Source: Psychrobacter lutiphocae DSM 21542
GTDB taxonomy: Bacteria; Pseudomonadota; Gammaproteobacteria; Pseudomonadales; Moraxellaceae
DNA length: 49,299 nt
Assembly (NCBI RefSeq): GCF_000382145.1
Contig: NZ_KB907645.1
Coordinates: 1-49,299 of the forward strand
Reading direction: 5' to 3'
The notes beneath the pieces were generated by a model. It was not told the origin of the DNA. It did not search any database and worked only from the letters and a program-made list of their open reading frames with translations. The position numbers and the translations under genes were made by a program. Positions 1-7,353 of this stretch are shown here, piece by piece (position 1 is the stretch's first letter; each line of letters begins with the position of its first letter).

Positions 1-211
1 CTTCTTAACCACCGCACAGGTGGCTTAGAAAGATATCATCATGCCGTCATCACTTCAAAATGTCTTAACCACCGCACAGGTGGCTTAGAAAAGTAGTCGC
101 CTCTTTCATCGTCTCATTAAGACCTTAACCACCGCACAGGTGGCTTAGAAATTGTGGGTAAACCGCCTCGATGTTTGCATATACTTAACCACCGCACAGG
201 TGGCTTAGAAG
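1..211 (+). CRISPR. Type I-F-like CRISPR array, leader-side block
   Basis: Four repeats start at 4, 64, 124 and 184, an exact 60-bp period of 28-nt repeat plus 32-nt spacer. Each repeat has the stem CCACC/GGTGG around a GCACA loop and ends in CTTAGAAA. This matches known type I-F repeats, where Cas6f cuts 3' of the stem and the last 8 nt become the crRNA 5' handle. The plus strand is therefore the crRNA sense, and the leader and cas genes should lie left of the window. Three complete spacers (32-63, 92-123, 152-183) differ from each other. The fourth repeat lacks its final A (211 is G) and runs directly into virB8 DNA. The type assignment rests on repeat form and spacing only. Confidence 0.93.
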
Positions 212-590
212 AGTCATAGCTTTCATATAAATTCACATACATTGCTGCAAAGTATTTAGCGACCTCTTCACCATAGTCAGATTGAGCATTTTCTAGCATT
301 GTTACAATATCTGTTTGACCAGTATTATTATCTACACGTATCACGTATGGGCGCACTTCTTTAAACGGAGTTAAAAGTATCAGCGCTACAGCACATACTA
401 TCGCTAAAGCACACGCACCAAACGCTACTTTCCAAGCAAGATTTTTGCTTTTTTCTAGTTCATCAACTCTACTTTCCTCAAACTCCTTTGCGGCTTTTAC
501 AAAATCATTAGATGCTTGACGAGCTGTTACTTTTTTTGGTTTTTTAGGTTTTTCAATTTCTGTATTTTTTTTCTTTGTCTTAAACAACAT
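211..590 (-). pseudogene. virB8: Truncated VirB8-like type IV secretion protein, 3' end lost in the CRISPR array
   Basis: VirB8 is a bitopic inner-membrane protein that forms part of the type IV secretion core. The frame shows a basic, Lys-rich cytoplasmic N-terminus, one membrane segment (AWKVAFGACALAIVCAVALI), then PYVIRVDNNTGQTDIV and an AKYFAAMYVNLYESYD stretch typical of the VirB8 periplasmic domain. About 127 residues are VirB8-like, compared with 220-240 in the family. The open frame continues to 117, but that part only translates CRISPR repeats (KPPVRWL occurs twice). The start is the ATG at 590, with AGGAG seven bases upstream. The stop codon of the upstream virB7-like gene overlaps this start, so the two were translationally coupled. 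The gene should be non-functional. Identification is by motif only. Confidence 0.75.
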
Positions 591-804
591 CACTAGACTC
601 CTGTTTTTCTTGATCTACTTCTGCTTCTGCTTCTGCTTCAGGAATAAAAACATCAACTCCATCTGTAAAACGCTCAACATTCGCTGGTACAAATCCTTTT
701 TGGTTAATCAAATGCCACTTGCCTTTAGGCATCGTAGGTTGATTCGATGCTGCACAACCAGACAAGCTTATTAAGATGATTGCTGATACTAATAATGATT
801 TCAT
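580..804 (-). CDS. VirB7-like small lipoprotein of a type IV secretion operon
   Basis: This 74-residue protein has a short lipoprotein signal peptide with lipobox LSGC (Cys17) and an acidic tail containing EAEAEAEVDQEK, encoded by a run of near-identical GCTTCT/GCAGAA-type codons. VirB7 lipoproteins are small outer-membrane partners of VirB9 and commonly lie just before virB8. Here the stop codon overlaps the virB8 start. That context, the size and the lipobox are the reasons for the call. Sequence conservation in VirB7 proteins is too low to prove it, and an entry-exclusion lipoprotein is an alternative. With virB8 broken and no other virB gene visible, it is probably a relic. No strong ribosome binding site is visible ahead of the ATG. 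Confidence 0.55.
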   Translation of the reverse strand: MKSLLVSAIILISLSGCAASNQPTMPKGKWHLINQKGFVPANVERFTDGVDVFIPEAEAEAEVDQEKQESSDVV

Positions 805-837
805 GTTTACCGCATCACTCTCACTTATTGTTATTAT

Positions 838-866
838 TTAGTGATTGAAATAAATATCTGTATAAT
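838..866 (+). promoter_or_regulatory. Possible promoter for the small membrane protein gene at 911
   Basis: A perfect -10 hexamer TATAAT is at 861-866. The best -35 at a 17-bp distance is only TTAGTG (838-843), so this is weak support. The region lies between the divergent virB7-like gene and the small ORF. Confidence 0.3.
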
Positions 867-910
867 GCAAAATTGGATATATATAAAATAATATTCCTGG
901 AGTTAAAATA

Positions 911-1147
911 ATGGCTAAGGAAGATAAAGTTATAAAAGTTAAGGTTACAAACATTGATCCTATAGCAGATGGTTTCGCTAGTTATATTAAGTTCGGAATT
1001 TATTTCTGTATCTTTATGACCGTTATACCTGCTTTTTTTTACTATCTTCCAAAGATCCTTACTTGGCTTATAGTCGCTTTGATCTTTTTATCACCATTCA
1101 TTTTGTTATATCTGATTTATAAGGCATTTAAAAAGTTCAACTCTTAA
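911..1147 (+). CDS. Small membrane protein of unknown function inside the CRISPR interruption
   Basis: This 78-residue protein has a charged N-terminus (MAKEDKVIKVKV), then two strongly hydrophobic segments: about residues 26-46, rich in Phe/Tyr, and about 50-69 (WLIVALIFLSPFILLYLIY), with a basic C-terminus (KAFKKFNS). The ATG has GGAG eight bases upstream. It is divergent from the virB7-like gene and belongs to the same inserted segment. Its stop codon ends at 1147, exactly where the next 32-nt spacer would begin. I do not recognise the family. Small two-helix membrane proteins near conjugation genes can be exclusion or immunity proteins, but nothing in the sequence shows that here. Confidence 0.55.
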   Translation: MAKEDKVIKVKVTNIDPIADGFASYIKFGIYFCIFMTVIPAFFYYLPKILTWLIVALIFLSPFILLYLIYKAFKKFNS

Positions 1148-1386
1148 TTACCGTCTTTTTCTGGCTTTATCTCGCCGCCTTAACCACCGCACAGGTAGCT
1201 TAGAAAAACGAGCGAATCAATTAGTTTTGCTTGCGTTTCTTAACCACCGCACAGGTGGCTTAGAAATTTATCTGCTCTTGGGTCTTGGGTAGGTTCAGCT
1301 TAACCACCGCACAGGTGGCTTAGAAATATGCCACCTGATGATATGCCAATGTTTAAAGCTTAACCACCGCACAGGTGGCTTATGAG
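1147..1386 (+). CRISPR. Type I-F-like CRISPR array, leader-distal block
   Basis: Repeats start at 1179, 1239, 1299 and 1359, keeping the 60-bp period. A 32-nt stretch at 1147-1178 sits where a spacer should be but has no repeat before it. Three full spacers follow (1207-1238, 1267-1298, 1327-1358). The 1179 repeat has one change in the stem (GTAGC for GTGGC). The last repeat loses its 3' end after CTTA (1382), as is common for the leader-distal terminal repeat. This agrees with transcription left to right. All four spacers differ from those in the first block. Confidence 0.92.
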
Positions 1387-1449
1387 AGCCGTTAAAAAAT
1401 TGCACTGCAATTTTAGGCTCGCAAGGGAAATCCTTTAAATAGGATTTCC
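1386..1449. repeat. Two adjacent hairpins in the spacer position after the degenerate repeat
   Basis: The first hairpin pairs GAGCC (1386-1390) with GGCTC (1416-1420), supported by an inner AAAATTGCA/TGCAATTTT pairing. The second is a perfect GGAAATCC/GGATTTCC stem (1426-1449) around TTTAAATA. Together they fill most of a 99-bp stretch between two repeat copies and are probably a small palindromic insertion. Confidence 0.6.
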
Positions 1450-1482
1450 AAAAGGTCTAACCCCTAGCTAAATTTGATAAAA

Positions 1483-1510
1483 TGAAACCACCGCACAGGT
1501 GGCTTAGAAA
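1483..1510 (+). repeat. Orphan CRISPR repeat copy with a diverged 5' end
   Basis: From 1486 the sequence is identical to the array repeat, including the CCACC/GGTGG stem and the CTTAGAAA handle. The first three bases differ (TGA instead of CTT). It lies 96 bp after the degenerate terminal repeat rather than 32 bp, so it is either the true last repeat separated by an insertion or a leftover copy. Confidence 0.8.
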
Positions 1511-1523
1511 TGCTTTAGCGTGC

Positions 1524-1654
1524 GTAGGGTGGGTTAGTTTTATAAGCTCTCGTAGAGAGCGCAATGAAAACGTAACCCACCAATTGATTTAAATTGATTT
1601 GATTTGCCGTAAAGATTAGATCTGGTGGGTTACGCTACCGCTAACCCACCCTAC
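1524..1654. repeat. Palindromic MITE-like element, copy 1
   Basis: The outer arms are perfect inverted repeats: GTAGGGTGGGTTAG at 1524-1537 and its complement at 1641-1654. Inner arms CGTAACCCACC (1571-1581) and GGTGGGTTACG (1624-1634) are also exact complements, and a GCTCTC/GAGAGC hairpin lies near 1545-1560. There is no coding frame of note. The GGTGGGTTA...TAACCCACC arms resemble elements dispersed in many bacterial genomes. Mobility is inferred. Confidence 0.75.
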
Positions 1655-1699
1655 ACAGACCCAACTTTTAACTCTAAGCATTTTGGACGCTGAAAAAAG

Positions 1700-1826
1700 C
1701 AGGTTGGGTTAGTTTTATAAGCTCTCGTAGAGAGTGCAATGAAAACGTAACCCACCGATTGATTTAAATTGTTTAGATTTGTCGTAAAGATTGGGTTTGG
1801 TGTTTCGCTGTCGCTAACCGACCTTA
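1700..1826. repeat. Palindromic MITE-like element, copy 2 (decayed)
   Basis: This is a direct repeat of the previous element. The internal stretch with the GCTCTCGTAGAGAG hairpin, AATGAAAACGTAACCCACC and ATTGATTTAAATTG is nearly identical. The outer arms have decayed: GGTTGGGTTAG at the left, CTAACCGACCTT at the right. The pair suggests tandem insertion or duplication followed by drift. Confidence 0.7.
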
Positions 1827-1844
1827 CTGCTATTCTAAATTTTG

Positions 1845-2040
1845 GGCGGATGTTATTTCGAAGGTGCGGTTTAGCCCCGACAGTAGCGGTATCCTGCTGA
1901 TGTCAATGGCGATGCGGACTGTGGCTGGAGGGGGTGTCGAGGTAACAGTAACGCCTCTGGCCACGATAGTCCGCACGCCATTGACGAGGCAGATACAAGC
2001 GGATGGCGGGATTGGCTTCATAACTAGCGGTTACAGATAA
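1845..2040 (+). other. GC-rich inverted repeat with open frames on both strands, nature unknown
   Basis: GTCAATGGCGATGCGGACT (1902-1920) is repeated in inverse at 1968-1985 with a single missing base. The stem extends inward by GTGGC/GCCAC (1921-1925 and 1960-1964). The plus strand also has an open frame ending at the TAA at 2038-2040 (product ends GGIGFITSGYR), which could be the tail of a lost gene. A minus-strand frame (1830-2021) exists too but looks less like protein. The GC content is clearly above the surroundings. It may be a gene remnant, a structured RNA or part of a mobile element, and I cannot decide. Confidence 0.35.
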
Positions 2041-2165
2041 TGCGCAACTTGAAGCAATTTCATGTTAAAATGAGCAATATTTTGTTTTATCCATCCTCTG
2101 CATCATCTCTATTACGTTTCTATTACGTTCTCGTGTTTGTTTAATTTATTATCTAGGTTATCCCC

Positions 2166-4628
2166 ATGTCTGCTGAAACCATCGCCCGCACTGCCTTTAA
2201 ACAAGGCGTGACCCCTTTATACGACTACGATAAGCACTGGGCATCTTGCTACGAGCCTGCGCCTTTTTTGCCGATGAGCCGTGCCGAGATGGACGATCTG
2301 GGCTGGGATGCTTGTGATGTGATTATTGTCTCAGGCGATGCTTATGTCGACCATCCAAGCTTTGGGATGGCGATTATTGGTCGTTTGCTTGAGGCGCAGG
2401 GCTTTCGTGTGGGTATCATTGCTCAGCCTGATTGGACCAGTAAAGATGCGTTTATGCAACTTGGCAAGCCGGTGTATGCTTATGGGGTGACCGCTGGTAA
2501 TATGGACAGCATGATTAACCGCTATACCGCAGATCGCCGTATCCGCAGTGATGATGCCTATTCACCAAATAATGTGCCTGATAAACGCCCTGACCGAGCG
2601 GCAATTGTGTACAGTCAGCGTTGCCGTGAGGCGTATCCTGATGTGCCTATTATTCTGGGTGGTATTGAGGGCAGTTTGCGCCGTATTGCGCATTATGATT
2701 ATTGGTCGGATAAGGTGCGCCGTAGTATTTTGCTCGACAGTCGTGCGGATGTGTTGCTGTATGGCAATGCCGAACGGGCGATTGTGGATGTGGTGCATGG
2801 GTTGTCAAAGGGCTACACCTTTGAGCAGATGAGTGGCTTGCGTGGGACGGCTTATCTATTGACACCGTCTCGCCGTCACTGGAAGGCGGATATGATTGAG
2901 GTGGCCAGTAATGATGTCGATACGGTCGGGCGTGTTGATCCGATTATCAACCCATATGTAATGACCGAAGACTTAGACAGTTGCTCGATTGAACAAGAAA
3001 AAGGCAATTCTGAGTCGGCATATAACCAAAGTCAGTCTGCGATGGAAAAGCAGTATAAAGGCTTTGTTGCTGAAAAAGTGGACAATAAAGTGTTAAACGC
3101 TGACCAAGTGAATGATGATGTGCAACTGGTCAAAATGGTCGGTCTGGCACCCTCTAACAAAGATCAAACCACCAAACCAAAAACTGCACGTAAGCATAAA
3201 TTAAAGCTTCCACCACGTGATAAAGCGGTGATTCGTTTGCCTGATTATGAGCAAGTGAAATCTGACCCTGTGCTGTATGCCCATGCCAACCGTATATTAC
3301 ACTTGGAAACCAATCCGGGTAATGCCCGTGCGCTGGTTCAGCGTCATGGCACCGGTGGCGGTAATTCACGCACCGATATTGATGTGTGGCTAAACCCACC
3401 ACCGATTCCCCTCTCTACCGAAGAGATGGATTATGTGTTTGATTTGCCCTATCAGCGTGTGCCCCATCCAAGCTATGGTGATGCACGTATTCCAGCGTTT
3501 GATATGATTAAGTTTTCGGTCAATATCATGCGGGGCTGTTTTGGCGGCTGTACCTTTTGCTCTATCACGGAGCATGAAGGGCGTATTATCCAAAACCGCT
3601 CGGAGGAGTCTATCTTACGTGAAGTGGAAGCCATTCGTGATACCGCGCCAAACTTTACGGGGGTTATCTCAGACTTAGGTGGTCCGACAGCCAATATGTA
3701 CCGCCTAAATTGTAAGGATGAGACCATTGAGAAGCATTGTCGTAAGCCCTCTTGTGTCTATCCAGACATCTGTGAAAACTTACTTACCGACCACAGCAAC
3801 TTGACCAAGCTATACCGTAAAGCCCGTGATATTAAAGGTATCAAGAAGATCTTAATTGCCTCAGGTCTACGTTATGACTTAGCGGTGAAAGATCCAGAAT
3901 ACGTCAAAGAGTTGGTAACCCATCACGTTGGTGGCTATCTGAAAATTGCACCTGAACATTCTGAAGAAGGCGTATTGTCAAAAATGATGAAGCCGGGCAT
4001 GGGCTCGTATGATAAGTTTAAACAAATGTTTGAGCAATACAGTCAAGAAGCGGGTAAAGAGCAGTACCTTATTCCGTACTTTATCGCTGCCCATCCGGGT
4101 ACGACCGATGAAGATATGATGAATCTGGCACTGTGGCTCAAGCGTAATGACTTTAGAACTGACCAAGTTCAGGCCTTCTACCCTAGTCCAATGGCGACAG
4201 CAACCACCATGTATCACACCCACAAAGACCCACTGCATAAGGTGACTCGTGAAGGCGGTGATGTCGATATCGTCAAATCAGGCAAGCAGCGTAAATTGCA
4301 CAAAGCCTTTTTGCGCTATCATGACCCCAAAAACTGGGGCATGCTACGTGCTGCGCTTAAACGCTTGGGCCGTGAAGACTTGATTGGTACCGCACGTCAC
4401 TGTTTGATTCCACCATTTAACTCACGTCTAGAAGGCGGCGATGCCAAAAACAGCTATCAATCGGCACGCAAGAAAAACAGCCGTGTTGGCTCTGATTCTG
4501 CCAAACGTAGAAACAATACGGCCTCGGCTGGCAAGTCAGCGGCCAACAAGCGTTCACACGGTAAACAAGTGAAAAAAGGCAACTTTCAAACTCAGCATAC
4601 GGGACTACCGCCACGCACGACCAAATAG
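2166..4628 (+). CDS. ygiQ: YgiQ family radical SAM protein
   Basis: This 820-residue cytoplasmic protein belongs to the YgiQ/UPF0313 family, radical SAM enzymes of unknown substrate. The 4Fe-4S motif C-x3-C-x2-C is Cys458, Cys462, Cys465 ([11 protein letters not shown]). The N-terminal part has the cobalamin-domain-like start seen in YgiQ ([17 protein letters not shown]). The C-terminal about 80 residues are basic and low in complexity ([19 protein letters not shown]), as in other family members. It is about 80 residues longer than the E. coli protein, mainly from a hydrophilic insert around residues 275-345. Only a weak AGG precedes the ATG. It is a single-gene unit with a terminator at 4682-4738. 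The family assignment is firm and the function is not known. Confidence 0.93.
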   Translation: MSAETIARTAFKQGVTPLYDYDKHWASCYEPAPFLPMSRAEMDDLGWDACDVIIVSGDAYVDHPSFGMAIIGRLLEAQGFRVGIIAQPDWTSKDAFMQLGKPVYAYGVTAGNMDSMINRYTADRRIRSDDAYSPNNVPDKRPDRAAIVYSQRCREAYPDVPIILGGIEGSLRRIAHYDYWSDKVRRSILLDSRADVLLYGNAERAIVDVVHGLSKGYTFEQMSGLRGTAYLLTPSRRHWKADMIEVASNDVDTVGRVDPIINPYVMTEDLDSCSIEQEKGNSESAYNQSQSAMEKQYKGFVAEKVDNKVLNADQVNDDVQLVKMVGLAPSNKDQTTKPKTARKHKLKLPPRDKAVIRLPDYEQVKSDPVLYAHANRILHLETNPGNARALVQRHGTGGGNSRTDIDVWLNPPPIPLSTEEMDYVFDLPYQRVPHPSYGDARIPAFDMIKFSVNIMRGCFGGCTFCSITEHEGRIIQNRSEESILREVEAIRDTAPNFTGVISDLGGPTANMYRLNCKDETIEKHCRKPSCVYPDICENLLTDHSNLTKLYRKARDIKGIKKILIASGLRYDLAVKDPEYVKELVTHHVGGYLKIAPEHSEEGVLSKMMKPGMGSYDKFKQMFEQYSQEAGKEQYLIPYFIAAHPGTTDEDMMNLALWLKRNDFRTDQVQAFYPSPMATATTMYHTHKDPLHKVTREGGDVDIVKSGKQRKLHKAFLRYHDPKNWGMLRAALKRLGREDLIGTARHCLIPPFNSRLEGGDAKNSYQSARKKNSRVGSDSAKRRNNTASAGKSAANKRSHGKQVKKGNFQTQHTGLPPRTTK

Positions 4629-4681
4629 CGCACCTCGTATGGGCAACAAACGACCAAACGCTTAAAAAATAATACCTTTGC

Positions 4682-4738
4682 AAAAGGCGTGTTCTTTATT
4701 TGATACTATTTTTTATCAGATTAAGAGCACGCCTTTAT
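4682..4738 (+). terminator. Intrinsic terminator after ygiQ
   Basis: AAAAGGCGTGTTCTT at 4682-4696 pairs with AAGAGCACGCCTTT at 4723-4736 (one wobble), with an inner TGATA...TATCA pairing and a T/A-rich tail. It lies 54 bp after the ygiQ stop. Confidence 0.7.
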
Positions 4739-4810
4739 TATTCTCATCCGCGCTTTGTGTTATATTTAGACGTTTACTAAAAAGATATACTTTAATAAGA
4801 GCTTAATTTT

Positions 4811-5683
4811 ATGAATCATTTTTTTCGCAATCGTATTGCCGCCCAGTCCAAGTCATTGTTTGCCCAGTTCTTGTTTGCTCAGCCCAAACAGCTGTCTAAA
4901 ACTGGCTTATTGGCATTAACCATTGCCATCGCTGGCTGCAACAGCCATAGCACAGAAGCCAACACTCAAGCGAATACAACCCCTGCTGCCAACAAGGCAT
5001 CCAGCACTATCACAGATGCACAATCTGACCCAGCCGTTGTGGCCGCTTTAGAAGCCAACTTTAAAACCTCAGGCTATGAGCAAAAAATACTCTCGGCCAT
5101 TCCGACTCAAATGGACGGTATCTACTGGGTAACTGCCGATGGCATGCCTGACTTTTTTAGTGACAAACAAGGCCGTTACGTGATTCAAGGGCATATCGTT
5201 GAGATTGGTCAAGCACATCCAGTCGATATCCGCGAAGACTTGGTGGCTGGTATCGCCAAAGAGGCGCTGGCCGCTGTTGATAAAGAGGAGCTGATTATCT
5301 ACCCTGCCAAAGGTGACACCAAAGCAGTAGTCTACGCCTTTACTGATGCTGACTGCCCTTATTGCACCAAGTTACATTCAGAAATGGCCGATATCAACGC
5401 TCAAGGCATTGAGGTGCGCTATTTAGCTTGGCCACGCAACGACGCCAGTGTTCCTAAAATGACTGCCATCTGGTGTAGCGAAGATCGTATCGCTGCAATG
5501 GATAAAGCCAAGTCTGATCAACCCGTCTCTGCCCCTGCCTGTGACAGCCCTGTCTTAGCGCATATTGAGCTGGGTAGACGCTTAGGCGTGTCTGGCACAC
5601 CAGCTATCTTTACGGAGTCTGGTTATCAAATCGGTGGCTACCTACCAGCCAAAGAATTGGCACAAGCAGCGATTGCAAACTAA
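4811..5683 (+). CDS. dsbC: Thiol:disulfide interchange protein DsbC, with a lipobox
   Basis: DsbC isomerises wrong disulfide bonds in the periplasm and is kept reduced by DsbD, which is encoded at 24769-27132. The protein has 290 residues. The thioredoxin active site is CPYC (Cys182-Cys185, in DADCPYCTKLH). A second cysteine pair is Cys222 and Cys244, and the cis-proline loop is GTPAIF. An N-terminal dimerisation domain precedes them. The export signal ends in the lipobox IAGC (Cys43) after a hydrophobic run TGLLALTIAIAGC, so this DsbC is predicted to be lipid-anchored, unlike soluble E. coli DsbC. The first 30 residues are a long basic n-region, so a later start is possible, although no internal ATG precedes the signal. 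The gene stands alone and ends in a terminator at 5718. Confidence 0.9.
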   Translation: MNHFFRNRIAAQSKSLFAQFLFAQPKQLSKTGLLALTIAIAGCNSHSTEANTQANTTPAANKASSTITDAQSDPAVVAALEANFKTSGYEQKILSAIPTQMDGIYWVTADGMPDFFSDKQGRYVIQGHIVEIGQAHPVDIREDLVAGIAKEALAAVDKEELIIYPAKGDTKAVVYAFTDADCPYCTKLHSEMADINAQGIEVRYLAWPRNDASVPKMTAIWCSEDRIAAMDKAKSDQPVSAPACDSPVLAHIELGRRLGVSGTPAIFTESGYQIGGYLPAKELAQAAIAN

Positions 5684-5717
5684 ACTGATATCACAGCCGC
5701 AGACCAACATCTGTCAA

Positions 5718-5734
5718 GGCAGGCTTAACCTGCC
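5718..5734 (+). terminator. Intrinsic terminator after dsbC
   Basis: GGCAGG and CCTGCC pair around CTTAA, followed by ACTTACTTTATT. The T-tract is imperfect. Confidence 0.55.
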
Positions 5735-5755
5735 ACTTACTTTATTCGCCTTGTA

Positions 5756-5784
5756 TTGACTATTCACATCAATACATTGTAAAT
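5756..5784 (+). promoter_or_regulatory. Candidate promoter of hom
   Basis: TTGACT (5756-5761) is followed after 16-17 bp by TGTAAA/GTAAAT (5778-5784), 53 bp before the start codon. The -35 is good and the -10 is weak. Confidence 0.4.
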
Positions 5785-5836
5785 TAACTTTCTACACCTA
5801 TATTACATAACGCTTAATAACATAACTGAGGATACC

Positions 5837-7174
5837 GTGAGTAAATCAATTAAACTGGCTATATTAGGACTGGGCACTGTTGGAACAGGTGTCTTAGACC
5901 TACTCAACGATAATCTGGCAGAACTAAAAAGGCGTAGTGGCCACAATATTGTTATCACTCAAGTCGGCACTCGCCGTCAGCGTGATGACATAGACTCTGC
6001 TATCGTTCAAAGTAGTGACCTAATGGCCATTGCTGAAAGCGACGATGTGGATATCGTGATTGAAGTCATTGGTGGTATGACGGTTGCCAAAGACGTTATT
6101 ATCCACGCCATCAAACATGGCAAGCACGTGGTCACCGCTAACAAAGCCTTACTCGCTGAGCATGGTAATGAAATCTTCGCCCTAGCGGATGAGCACAAAG
6201 TCCATGTGGCATACGAAGCGGCTGTTGCCGGTGGTATTCCTATCATTAAAGTGATGCGTGAAGCGCTAGCCGCTAACAAAATAGATTGGTTAACCGGCAT
6301 CATTAACGGCACAGGCAACTTTATTATGTCTGAGATGCGTGACAAAGGTCGTACTTTTGATGATGTCCTAGCCGAAGCACAAGCCCTTGGGTATGCTGAG
6401 GCTGATCCTACCTTCGATGTCGAGGGCATTGACGCTGCCCATAAGCTGGCGTTACTGGCGTCTATTGCCTTTGGTATTCCCTTACAGTTTGATAAAGTTT
6501 ACTGCGAAGGTATTACCAAAATTACCTTACAAGATGTGACTTATGCTGAGGAGTTAGGCTACCGTATTAAGCACTTAGGCTTTGCAGTGCGCCGCTATGA
6601 GGATAATACAAGTGATGCGATACAAAAAGCTGTCAGTGGTATTGAGCTGCGTGTACACCCAACCTTAATTCCAGAAAATAAACTACTGGCGAATGTAAAT
6701 GGCGTTAAAAATGCGGTATTAATTAACTCTCATCCACTAGGTCAAACCCTCTATTATGGCGATGGTGCTGGTGCTGGTGCAACAGCCTCTGCAGTTATGG
6801 CAGATGTGATGGATCTTATTCGGGTATTGACGGTCAAAGATGGACACCATGTACCTCACTTAGGATTTATACCAGATCAACTGTCTAACACTCCTATTTT
6901 ACCCGCAGAAGAAATGGTCACTGGCTACTATTTGCGCCTACAAGCGACAGATACCCTAGGCGTGCTGGCCGATGTGACACGTATCCTAAGTGATGCTGGT
7001 ATTAATATTGATGCGATATTGCAGAAGCCAGCACATCAAAAAGGTCAAGTACCTATTATCATTTTAACCTTACCCGTTATTGAAAGTCAGATGAATGTCG
7101 CCATTAATAAAATAGAAGCATTACAGGCAATCACTGCCGATGTGGTACGCATTCGACTTCATGAACTAGATTAA
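5837..7174 (+). CDS. hom: Homoserine dehydrogenase
   Basis: This enzyme reduces aspartate semialdehyde to homoserine with NAD(P)H, the branch point toward threonine and methionine. The protein has 445 residues, in the usual range for the monofunctional enzyme. It has the Rossmann motif LGLGTVGTGV (residues 10-19), the catalytic-domain block GTGNFIMSEM and ADPTFDVEGIDAAHK, and a C-terminal ACT domain from about residue 362 (YYLRLQATDTLGVLADVTRI) that normally senses threonine. The start is GTG with GAGG eight bases upstream. There is no fused aspartokinase. Threonine synthase, often the next gene in related bacteria, is not downstream; a thiolase gene follows after 179 AT-rich bases. Confidence 0.96.
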   Translation: MSKSIKLAILGLGTVGTGVLDLLNDNLAELKRRSGHNIVITQVGTRRQRDDIDSAIVQSSDLMAIAESDDVDIVIEVIGGMTVAKDVIIHAIKHGKHVVTANKALLAEHGNEIFALADEHKVHVAYEAAVAGGIPIIKVMREALAANKIDWLTGIINGTGNFIMSEMRDKGRTFDDVLAEAQALGYAEADPTFDVEGIDAAHKLALLASIAFGIPLQFDKVYCEGITKITLQDVTYAEELGYRIKHLGFAVRRYEDNTSDAIQKAVSGIELRVHPTLIPENKLLANVNGVKNAVLINSHPLGQTLYYGDGAGAGATASAVMADVMDLIRVLTVKDGHHVPHLGFIPDQLSNTPILPAEEMVTGYYLRLQATDTLGVLADVTRILSDAGINIDAILQKPAHQKGQVPIIILTLPVIESQMNVAINKIEALQAITADVVRIRLHELD

Positions 7175-7353
7175 AAGCATAAGCTAGATTAAAAGAGTGA
7201 TATCCAATTCTAGCTCTAGGATCTATCATAAAATTAAAAGCAATACGATAAATAAAGTAAGAAATAAGAAACTAAGTAAGAAATAAAGCCAAATAACTTG
7301 GGGCTGTATAGCCTCAACCAACAATTACCCAATCAACGTTAAAGGATAATATT

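Noticed and set aside
117..593. VirB8-like frame as a complete 158-residue gene
   Set aside because: The last 30 codons are CRISPR repeats read in reverse; the real homology stops at 211.
1..1510. Tn7-like CRISPR-associated transposon (type I-F3) with an atypical terminal repeat
   Set aside because: The separated repeat at 1483 brought this to mind, but no tns, tniQ or cas gene and no Tn7-type end is in the window.
1830..2021. 63-codon minus-strand frame
   Set aside because: It arises from the GC-rich inverted repeat, has no ribosome binding site, and its product is not protein-like.
2548..2865. Overlapping frames on both strands inside ygiQ
   Set aside because: They are by-products of GC-rich codon use in the first third of ygiQ.
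7175..7353. Place where thrC would be expected after hom
   Set aside because: No coding frame is present; simply AT-rich DNA with AAGTAAG repeats.
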